Positions 51,026 to 63,000 of a DNA stretch of 64,000 nt are shown here, piece by piece; position 1 is the first letter of the stretch, and each line of letters begins with the position of its first letter. The DNA is from Porites lobata. Its lineage: Eukaryota; Cnidaria; Anthozoa; Scleractinia; Poritidae. The notes beneath the pieces are model-generated. The model saw only the letters and a list, made by a program, of their open reading frames with translations. It was not told where the DNA came from and searched no databases. The stretch is from assembly GCA_942486035.1 (NCBI GenBank), contig CALNXK010000098.1, forward strand, positions 1,296,001 through 1,360,000. The letters run 5' to 3'. A program made the position numbers and the translations under genes.

Positions 51026-54000
51026 CTGAAAAGTAAATATTTTATAGAAATGTTACTTAAGCAAAAAAATATATTTAGAGAAATAATAATATGCTTAATC
51101 TACAATTTCATTCCATAACCGAGGGGTGGTGATGAATGAAATGTCTTCAAAATTTGTAAAAGCAGCTCTAAGATTGCATCGGTCAGTTCACGTTGTGCCC
51201 ATCCCCCACCCCCTGGAAAAATGCTTTGGCATTAGCACATTTCTCTTGGATGCCAAATTCCTTGGGGTAGGGACACTAAAACTGCCAAACTGATGAAGGA
51301 TGTAGGAAGGTGGCAAATTCCCCACCCGTGGGATCATTCACAATCAATTTAACACCGCTGACTTAATTTTCTTGCTATTGATAGCTCAAGTTGTCGCTTG
51401 ATTAGTTGAGAAAACATGCTTTTTACAAACACTTAAAAATTTACCGAGACCTTGAATGACAAGCCAATCAGCGGCAAATGGCTGCACCTTTACACAGAAA
51501 TCCTCCATGTCTGGGTTTCGAGGCGGTAACCAACTGCACGTCAAAACCTAGGGGGTACCCCCGGGGTAGGTAAATACGTGATTCCCAAGCCACACTAAAA
51601 CTACCAATATCCAACCCCATGGACTCAGTGTTAGTGTGGTGGCTTAATGATTAACACCTCATTCTTTTGTTGCTATTGGTCTGGGTTCAAGCTTTACAGT
51701 CTCGCTTGTTTAGTAAACCTCCCTTCCCTGTTGGTCTCATTCTCTTCAATTACCCAGCTGAATAAGTAGGTACGAGTGACATACTGGGGCCCCTCCCTTA
51801 TTTGCCTATACGGGTATGTGGCACTAAACAGGGTGTGGTTTTCAGGGTCGAGCATTGTACAGGGTATGATGTTACCATTTAGCGTCTTGAAAAGGGTATC
51901 TTTTGGACCAAAAGCCAGTCTTAAATTATTGCTTGAAAAAGTCGTAAAGGTTGGCGATGATCTTATTATGTTGTATGCAACATAAAACTGCAGTGGTACC
52001 AATGTAATAACAAGGTATGACTCATAATCTATGTACATGTTTTTGGTTTGTTTTACTTGTTCATCTTTTTTTTATTTGATTTTCTAATATTTGGTCACAA
52101 TGAATAAATAACCTATTTTTCATGTTGATCAGTGATCACTCACTGCGTCTGCTCTATGATTATAAAAAGGTTAAAAATCAAAATACTCTAATATATTTAC
52201 ATATAAGACATGTCCTGAGGGAAGAAATGTCCCTGTAAGGTTTGGTATGGTTCCTTTGCCTGGTTTGCCTGGATCGCACTTCAGTGTAATTTCTGTTTGC
52301 CTACATAAACCATATATCAGTTAATTCTATAACAGCTATTATTAAAAACTGAATCATTGGATGATACAATACTAGAGCTCTGATTGGCTTTGTAGCCATC
52401 ATGTTATATGAGCCATTATAACATGCTCCCCAAATATGGTAACTGTACGCGTCTGTTAAAAACAAGCTGAACATCGGTTGTTTTGACAAATAAAGTCGGG
52501 AAGTATTTCTTGATATTTTGTGGGTGTTTTTAATAAAACAATTATTCCACTCGCGCTTGTTAGATATGAGATGATAGCCAACTTGGCGCTACGCACCTCG
52601 TTGGTTAGCTACCATCTCCGCGCACTCGTGGAATAATTGTTAATTGATTGCTTTATAGCGAAATTTGTTGTATTGCGCTGTGCGTTTTGCATATTTTGGG
52701 TTTTTCTGTTCCGTCAATCATCTTAGCGGACCTTTTAGGAAACAGATATTTACTTGCACGAGTTCAAAAGGTATTGGTTTGTGATTTTCGATCCGTTTTG
52801 TTTGTTTCGTGTTTCAAGGTTCGTTGCTTTGTGATCTTCCTGTTTCGGGCAATAATCGACTAGTTAAGTTTGCTTAGATTGTTATGATCTTTCTCATTCT
52901 TGTCACTTGAAAGAATAAAGCAACGTCTGCCTCCTTCCTTCGACAAAAAAATCCACTCACCATGGCGATTTCCTTCCCCATAGACCTTGTCCCAGTTTTC
53001 GACGCCATCTTGACGAGTAAGCGAACGTGTGAGAAATTACAGTGTTTATATGAGAATCTAACGTCGAATAATTTCCGCAAAACGGCTGTTCTGAAAAAAA
53101 AATATCAATTGTAAACTAAAGCTACAAAGCAAAGGATTGTCCTAAAAAATTTTGGAGGCCTACCTGTGCTTACAATTTCTCCAGAGGATTGCTTCAGATT
53201 TTCCATATATTTGTCTGTAATTTTCCCCGGACTTTCTTACAGACAAAAGTATAGGAAATTTAAAAATGGTTCTAGGTCTTCTAGTGCATGTAACGCACTC
53301 AAATTTTTTCAGTAGAATCCATAGGAGTTAAGCTTTAGTTTACAAATCATATTTTTTTCAGCACAGCCGTTCTGCGTTTGCCTACTCGTCAAGATGGCGT
53401 CGAAAACCGTTACAATGTCTGTTAAGGGTCAACTTTATTTTTCGAACATGTCTCTCTTCCATTTTTGGTTTTTTTTTTTTTAGTTTATAGGTGTTTGATG
53501 ATTTTTGAGAGAATACTTTAAATTTCGAGCTTAACTTTTCATCTTTCTTTTAGTACTTACTATTTGAATTTGTCGTTCCCTTAAGCATCGAGGACGATGC
53601 TTTTTCTGAGAAGGGAGGTATGTTATGAAGCGGTTTTGTGGTTGTTTTTGAAATCATCATCATAAGGATTTTTGATGACAAGTTTGTTTGTTCCTGAGCG
53701 TTCGCTCGTGCTCAGGGTTTCGTTATGTTTGGGTTTAAAGATCAAGGTTAACTATTATAAGTGTTAACAGGTTTTTGAGTGTTGTTACCTTTTTAATAGG
53801 TTAGTCGACATAAGTGTCATTAAGCTTGGGGTTTAATTAAGTTTGATTGTCAGTCTTTTAGGTTTTAGGACCATCGCTGACCTTGATTGTTACCTACATC
53901 AGAGTTTCTGTTTTGGTTTAAAGTAGAGCCTCGTGGATTTAGCTATCATGCTTTCATTGGGTTTCTTACAGGTTTGAATTTTTCCACTTTGGTTAACAAC

Positions 54001-57000
54001 AGGAAATTCTTTACATGTAGAGTAAGCAGTTCGGAATAGCGTTCGTCGTTCGTCGTCGTCGTTCATCGTCAGCAAGCCTGAACGTATCCACGTTTTGCTT
54101 ATATAAGTTGTATAGTTGGATGGTTAGCAGTTTGTGATTAGCTGTTTTAAGAAGCTGAGCTGAAGAAGTTTGTGTTGCTGTCAGTCATTAAAAAGAAGAA
54201 AAGTATCAAGTCCTGGAGTCCTCTCGCTAGAAGAGCTGTCCCCTTCAAAGAACCCTCTAACATCAACCTCGTCCCCAGGGCGGTTTTCCGTGGCTTTAGC
54301 CCTGAGGACGAGGTTGCTCTAACATAAAGAAGGCTAAGTGGGCTTTGCTACCCAGGCCTCCAAAGGCCAAAAACTGGTCAGGTAGGGAAAAGGCTTGGGT
54401 GCTGGCTTCAAAATAAGTTATTTCTGTTGTCACATTTTAGGAGTTCATGGGAAAAAAGGGGACAAAAAAAATCTATTGACTGTTTATACCAGCTATTCTT
54501 TGACCCTTTCTCCCAATCGTAGACTCTGGTTTGAAAATAACGTTGCAAAATACCTCCATGTATTATCAAAATGACTTTTCGATGCTCCATATGTGATAAC
54601 AGCATTGCCTTCACTGTCCACAGAAAAAGTGGTGTTTGCTGTCCCAGCTGGAAAATTTTCAGTGTTAGTCCTTTGGCAAGACTGTGGGAGAATCAAAATT
54701 ATCAAAATTTTATACAGTTACTCTTCCTCATAAATTTACTGTTTGTATATGCTAGCCAACCGAATTTTACAACTTCTGGATGCCAGGTCTGAAAATGATT
54801 ACATGGGGAAAATGGCATGTCTTGGTCTGAACTAGACAAAAAGTGAAACCCAACAAACAATTAGGCCGGGCCACTGTAAGCAACCTGTAAGCCACCCTGA
54901 TCCTAAATCTCGTACCCAGATCTCTCACGGCCAGTGTAAAACAGAGTGAGATCTGGGTACGAGATTACCTGATCCCTTAAGGGAGGGACCATTTTATTTT
55001 TGAGGTGTGTGGGGAAGGGGGGTGGTGGCCAATTTTGTTTTGTTAAGCATTGTTTTTTTGCCATTGGGCTGTGCAAGAATTTTTTGTTGCAACTTTAAAT
55101 TGTCCCCGAATTTTTTCTTTATCGGTTTTCAGTCTTCATATTTACTAATTAAGTATCACCAAAAATGAGCATTTCATGAGGTATGCCTATACAAGTATGG
55201 AACAGAAGATGATACATGCTCAAGAACTGCTTTCTCTCCAGGCTGGTACAAGCTGCATTTAGAGTCTATTTAACAATTATTCCTCGAGCCCAAATGGGCT
55301 CTGAGTCAATAGCCCATGAGGCCGAGGGCCGAATGGGCTATTGACTCAGAGACCATGAGGGCGAGAGCAATAACTGTTTTAGTAAAATCCAACTAGCTGG
55401 TCAAAAATATCGAGACAAAACAACGTTAGCTGGTTAAAGCTAGACTTTAATCCTATTTTTGCCGCCAAAAAGCTTGCGCTTTCGGTACTAGTGGGCTATA
55501 ACATATAGCCTAGTAGTAGCTCAACCAATCAGAACGCAGCATTGATAATAGACCACTAACTGGTTACAACGGGTTACAAAAATAAATGAGAAATTCTATT
55601 CAGCTGAATTTAAAACCTTTTAAAAATGCTTGGATCTTTTTTCCAATGCCAGGAAATCAGTATTGAATTTCTTATTTAAAACGCAAATGTGTTCTAAAGA
55701 AAACACCCAGCCATTTACTTCCCACCCTCTTACAGTAACAAAGCGTTGACATAAATACAGCTTGACAGGATAATTGTAAAGCCATGTGGTGTAGCTGTTC
55801 CCCCAGATTCTTATGTTTACTTGACAGTTCAGATGTCCGCTAAACAGAGGTTTGAAACAATAAAAAACTGCCAAAATAACAACTATTTTGGTGTCCGCGT
55901 CCGCTTAAAAGAGGTGTCCGTCTGGTATACGTAGAGGTTGGTTTTAGAAGATACAAGGCGCTTATTTCAAGACCGGACTGAATGTCTGCTTAGTATAGAG
56001 TAGAGGGTGTCATGTGTCAGCTGAACCGAGGGTCTGCCTAATAGAGGTTTCACTGTATAATAATTTAAAATAGATCAAAAAAGTGCTTTTACAACTAGAA
56101 CATGAAAAAAAATAAGTAGAATTACATTGATATTAAATAAACAAAATAATAAAAAAATAAAAATACACAACTATATATTTAAAGTGACTTGTTAAAAGGA
56201 AATGTCTTGATCACCCTACCATAAAACATCCCTTTGGTAGAATGGTTTTACTTATAAATCCTTGAAATAGCTTACAGTGGGCACTATCAGACACTTTTTG
56301 GTTGTTTTTGTTTGTTTCAATTTTGACCGGTCTATTACACACAAACTGTTAGAAAGTGTTTAATGGGTTACCATTTGTCCTTTATAATTGTATACATTCA
56401 AGGCTGTGACCACTATTAATAGTTTTTGTTTTTTTAATTACATTCAAACTCAGAAAACCGTGAACACCTGAAAATTTCAGGAATGTTGATTGTGTACAGG
56501 TCAATCACAATAAAGTTCAGGATACGCAAGCAAACCTCAAAACCAAAAATTAATTACCGTTGCTGTTTGCGGTTTAGGGCCTGTTTACATGGAGTGGGGG
56601 ACCCCGGTCTAGTGGGGTTGGTTTCTTTTGTTTTCACACTCTGAGGGACACAAAACAAAAGAAACCTACCCCACTAAACCGGGGTCCCCCGCTCCAAGTA
56701 AACACGGTCTTAGTTATCTCGCGCCTTATTGGCTTATTTCTCGCAACACAATAACATTCCATAAATATTTCTGATGTTCACGGTTTTGTGAGTTTCGCAG
56801 TAATAGATCTCAGATATGTTGAAAGTAGCTGAAAGTTATATATTAATACAAGAGATAGAAAATGATACTTTTATGACATGAATTTTATATTATACCAGAT
56901 TCAGTGAAATGGTTCAAAGTTCTGTTCAAATTTATGTTTTAATACGAGAGATAGATGGAAATGTGGAAATATCTTTCTTAAATTCACTGTGTTGTTGACC

Positions 57001-60000
57001 AACAGGTCCTTCATGTATGTTTTGTATCTGCCACACTCCTATGGCGTACATTTGCGGACAAAAATAATTGAAAATAAAGTACAATTTGAAGTTCAAAAAT
57101 TAGACTATCCATTTCGAAATCTCGTCATATGAATTTGAAATCACAATGAACGCAGTCGAAATAGCATCATTCGAACTTGAAGTTACTTTGAACAAGTTGA
57201 AACTATAAAGGGAAAACTCGACATCGCGGATGTTGAAGTTCAAATCACCATTCCAACTAAAATGCAAATTACATGATTTGAACTTCAATTCACCTTCTCC
57301 ACTCTAATAAGCTAATTAATCGTCAACAATGCAACCATTACCTTCTACAAAATTCCAAATGAAATCTTTAATTTGAACTTAACGTCACGTCACATATTCG
57401 AATTCGAAAAACCAAAATTTCAATTCGAAGGGAAGCGGAAGTAAAAATACACAGGAACCGGAAATGATAAGAGTTTCGCTACACTGTACGTATACGTATG
57501 TAGCCTGCGAAAACATCCGTTTCTCCTCGCTCTTCGCCGCTGGGGACGTTTAGCGAGGAGAAACGGATGTTTTCGCAGGCTAATACGTATGGGATGTTTG
57601 CATAACTGCATTTTGGCGCGAAAAGATTTCCCTTCACTCAAACTCTCTGGTCAATATGGCGGACAATGTGAATGATAAGGGTGACTCTAGGACAATCCAA
57701 GAGATTGAGAGGGCTGTCGTGGCAAACTTAAGAGTGGTTTTCTGTAAAATTCGAACTTCGGCCTGACACGTTACCTGGTCGATTTGGCTAATTTTTGGCA
57801 TGTAGTCTTAGAATGGTTTCCTAAATACTGAATGCATATTCTAAGGTTTGAATTCTCTTTCGTTTCAAAGATACAGGAATGACAGTTTTAACGAGGCCTC
57901 GAGGGGCCGCCATGTTGGTGAACTGAAGGAGGTTTACTATAATTAATTCTAGCTTCATCATTAAAATAACGTGACTCATACAGTTGCAAAGAATTATCCT
58001 TCCTCCTTTCATTTACCTTTTTTCTATCCGAAAATAGTTTAGCCTGAGCTAAGAACGGCTATAACTTCGCACAGCACTTTTTCGGTACTTAAAACAAGTT
58101 AAAAGGTACACAAATTTTGTAGAAATTGGGAGGCCAATATCACCCATGCCACATCGATTTAGAGTAAGCCGTTTTCACTAAACATAGTGTGTTTGTAGAT
58201 AAGTTAGATTGTTGAATAAAATAATTGGGTAAATGTAACGGAGCAGAACTACAGTTGCATGATTTGAACAGATAAAGCTAGAATTAACCATAGTAAACCT
58301 CCTTCAGTTCACCAACATGGCGGCCCCTCGAGGCCTCGTCAAAACTGTCATTTCTGTATCTTTGAGACCAAAGAGAATTCAAACCTTAGAATATGCATTA
58401 AGTATTTAGGAAACCATTCTAAAACTACATGCCAAAGATCAGCCAAATCGACCAGGTAACGTGTCAGGCCGAAGTTCGAATTTTACAGAAAACCACTCTT
58501 AAGTTTGCCACGACAGCCCTCACAATCTCTTGGATTGTCCTAGAGTCACTCTTATCATTCACATTGTCCGCCAGAGAGTTTGAGTGAAGGGAAATCTTTT
58601 CGCGCCAAAATGCAGTTATGCAAACATCCCATACGTACAGTGTAGCGAAACTCTTATTATTTCCGGTTCCTGTGTATTTTTACTTCCGCTTCCTTTCGAA
58701 TTGAAATTTTGGTTTTTCGAATTCGAATATGTGACGTGACGTTAATTTCAAATTAAAGATTTCATTTGGAATTTTGTGGAAGATAATTAAGAAGCTTATT
58801 AGAGTGGAGAAGGTGAATTGAAGTTCAAATCATGTAATTTGCATTTTAGTTGGAATGGTGATTTGAACTTCAACATCCGCGATGTCGAGTTTTCCCTTTA
58901 TAGTTTCAACTTGTTCAAAGTAACTTCAAGTTCGAATGATGCTATTTCGACTGCGTTCATTGCGATTTCAAATTCATATGACGAGATTTCGAAATGGATA
59001 GTCTAATTTTTGAACTTCAAATTATATTTTATTTTCAATTATTTTTGTCCGCAAATGTACGCCATACACTCCTAGAGTTAAGACGGCATGTCACTAACTT
59101 ACCGTCACATTGTTACAACCAGATACACCAGTACTGAGAGGTGTGCAGGGGTTCCACTCAAAGACGCGTCCCTCAGCTCCCGGTATTTGAGTAAAACTAA
59201 AATGAAAAGATACCACTTTGGTACATTGCTGAAACATTCTCAATCGAGGTTTGTATTGATCATTGTTAAATAACATAAGCTTAAAAGAAAACATTAGAAC
59301 TGATTTTATGATCATCGTCGACCGGTTGTAATGTACGGAGAGCAAACTGCGTGAAACGGAGAAGAGGGGGAAAAAGGGGAGGGTCCTACGCACGTATCAC
59401 GGACTTTAAAAAGTGAAAATAACGCATCACTGAGATAAAAATTCCGTGTTCACGTTTCACGGAAGTTTCCGAAGTAACAGGACAGCGGATGGCTAGACCT
59501 GTTCAGACTGCCGCTACCCCAGAGTTAATAGTAGCGTTGATGTTTTTCTTATAATTTTCAGCCTCCCGCTGCACAGCCATTGCAGAGAAAGAGAAGTAAC
59601 AGAAGTCAGGTGAACATACAATGTAGATGAGGGTACCGGATAGTACTTTTAAAAAAGCAATGCCATTTAACCTCAATTCCATTGCCTTATTTATTTGCTA
59701 TCCACGAAATAGGTCTAAATATTAAAGGGAAACTTAGAAGAACTTTGACTTGGCTTTGACCATTCTTCCGCTACGAAGTTAGCCTCCCACGCAGGCGTTT
59801 TTAGGGGAGTTCGTTTTTCATCCCTAGGGATGAAAAGCGAGCTCCCTTAAAAACGCCTGCGTGAGAGGCTACTAGGAAGTGTAACTGCTCGTCGAAAATT
59901 CATTTCATATTGATCATTGCTGTTGTTGCATTGTTGTTGTTGCTGCGGACTTTTCTACCAGAGTTTTATTTCAGCCGGGGATCCTAGACCATTTTAGAAC

Positions 60001-63000
60001 TAGCCTGTTCCAGGCGCCGAGATAGTCGGGTCCGCTGAATTGAGAAAGCGCAAACACTCGGACTCAGCAGGGCGGAGAAAGGTTGGGCGGTGAAACGAGC
60101 GCGTCCGAGCAAAAAGGTGTGATGCAGTGGACTGCGACTCTGCCCAGAAATGTCGCTTGTTTTCGACTTCGGTCAGTCCTTCGGTCAGGGCTTGCGATGT
60201 GGTTTGTGCATTAGACACTGCCGCTGTCACTGAATTATGACAGCTTGATTTGTTTTCTTGCACTTCTTCCTCGTTCCTTTGTGCTGGTACGCTGTCTCCG
60301 AGAGGCAAATGTTGCTATTTTTTGCGGGAGGTTTAGTTGGAGTAGACAAACATCTCTTTGAAAGGATTTCTTTTATTATACTTCCGTGACTCTACCACTG
60401 AATTATATTTTCGTTCTGCTACTCGCCAATGTCGATGTTATTCCAAAACAAAAACAACTAATTATTGTCTAAAACACGAAGGAAAATCTCATCCATGTCA
60501 TCCATGGCGAAACTAAGGGCGCGATCCATTCAACCAAAATTTCCGGAAATTTCGGTCCAAAACTCAATGGATCGGTTCGGTCCAACCGGAAAAGTTTCGA
60601 AAAAACGGGTCCACCTTTTGAGGTGGTCCTCTTTTCCCGGTCGGACAGGTCTGAATTTTGGTTGAATGGATCGCGCCCTAAAAGACAGCAGATCGTGTTT
60701 CATAACTACATGTAGATGACGTGTATTTTATAAATGCGTACAGCTCGTGCAAGGTGAAATTATGCTAATTTCAATCACCATCATCCTTCTTTTTAATTTT
60801 GAAAAAAATATCTCATACGTCTTTCTGTTTCTTCGAAACTTCAAAATTAGTTTCCTCTCAGTTTTTACTGTTTACCTTGTTTTGTTTTAGAGAGAAAAAC
60901 GGAGAAAAAACCTTACAACTAACCTCAATAAATTTTGTTTACATGCGGTTGCCAGATTTGCAACGCATTGCGCGAATCGCCATGGCGCGTTGCACCCGAG
61001 AAGCAAAGTTTGAACATAGTTATTAGAGGAGACTGGTTATGAAAAGCGGCAAACATCAGTGATAAGAACAATAGTGCTGCAGTTTATGTTGGAAGTACCG
61101 TGAAAGTGCACAATCCTTTGTTTTCTGTTGGCAAATTGTTACGGAATAAATTAATGCAACGTTTTTATTGGTCAATACAATAAAAATGATAGGAATTCTT
61201 TTGAACGTTGTGCACTGTCAGGTCCACAAAAACATATAACAAAGGAGTCTGACGGGTTTCATAACCATTCCACTCAATTAACTATGGTTTGAAGAAGTAC
61301 AACGCCACTATATCAATATATATCAATCTAATTTTTTGTTATGTTATATAAAATTTATCCCCCTTTAACATATGTAATAACTGAGGTTAGGAAGTGTTAA
61401 GCTTTACAAACGAAACGGCGAAAGACGATTGGGTGATTTTTAGTAGAAGGAGGAGGTATTCAACACTTTCAAATTAAACTCAAATTTTGGCATTATACGA
61501 CCAACAAGTTTGACTTATAGACGTACAGGCAAAAACATATGAAACTGTTTATTAATATTGTTATGAAACGAATTTGTCTATTTAACATTGTAGCCTGAAA
61601 TTACTGAAAGATAATAGGATTTCCGGTTTGCAAAAAGGAAAATTTCGCCGGCCTTCAAGCGCACCGGAAGCTTAAACCGGAAGCGCGGAAAGAGCGCTCG
61701 TGCCAGTCCTACTCCGCATCAAACATTTAATGAAGAGCGGAGCGCTCGTTTCTCCGCCCAACCTTTATCCTCCCTGGACTCAGCTTTCAAACCAGTGTAC
61801 TCAATGATGAGCCGCTTAAGAGCTTCAAGGAATGAATGCTTACTGTAGGTATTCGAATTCGTTCTTTACCTCCAAGAAAACCCAGGGGATCTACATAATT
61901 TAATATATAGATTTAGGCAGGACTAAAAACGAAGCTCCGATTAATATCTATAATTTAATCAAACAAAATATAAAATCGTGTAATGCTATAAAGCGGCGAC
62001 GGCAACGAAAACAGCCAAAATTAATCAGTGGTCTAATTAGCAAAAAAACGACTTTGCACGTGCAGCACACGTTTTATCTACATTTCTTTCATTTTCACCT
62101 TCGTGGCCGCTAGCATTCTCACCGCCGCTATAAAATTTTCATGTTTTTCTTTCAACGAAATTGGTCTCCTTTTTTATCTCTCGCTGTAGCTCTTTCCCTG
62201 TTATCCACGTCAATTTAGACATTAAAATACAGCTGTAAACTATTTCATAAGAAGAAAAACTTTTTTCTAGAGCGACGATAGCCACGCGATTTCCCGCCAA
62301 ACAGAACGCGGGTTACCCAAAAGCGTTTCCTGCTGAAAAAATCTAGCACTAGCAGACGTATAACCCTGCCCTGACTCCCTTCCCCCTCCCCCAAAGTTCG
62401 TTCGAACGATCGTTCGAACGGGCGTACGGTGACGTCATAACCAAATTTTCTGGTATCGATGGGTTCCCATTTTCTCTTAGGTATGGGCCCGGGGGCTAGC
62501 GCGTGCGCGGAAGCTCTGCTATGTACTCCCTCTAATTTAAAAACTTGCTCATTGTCACTGTCGGCCACTGCACCCAAGATGACCACACGAAAACCTCACG
62601 CGTGTTAGCTCCACAAAAATAAGAGCTGAATTATGATCGATTGAGAAATACTGACGTTACGGAAATTCTTTCCAAGCTCTGGACTCCGTGGGTGAAACAA
62701 GGGAACGACTTTAAGTCCTTTAAGACTATTAATTAGACAAGTTCATTCGAAGGTCCACTGGCTTCAGTAAAATTTTTCTTCAGTTTCAACTTACCATCCA
62801 TTTGCACGGAAAAATTAGTTGAAAATCACGAATATCGGATAGAAGATTTAAAAGTTCACGTATCACGACAAGCAAACCATTCACATTTCACGAATTTTAA
62901 TTTAATTTTTACGCAAAAACCCCTTTGACCCCCTCGGAGAACAACACATTACATTGGCATTATTATCATAATTTTCCCCTGAAGGATGATAAAGAAAACG

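Noticed and set aside
58818..59006. Identical 62-residue ORFs at 57100-57288 and 58818-59006 as a duplicated gene.
   Set aside because: They are the same place in the two arms of an inverted-repeat transposon, not independent genes.
60000..60308. Polar 102-codon minus-strand ORF.
   Set aside because: A stop precedes a non-ATG start, splice sites are absent, and part of it recurs near 61,745 as repeat sequence.
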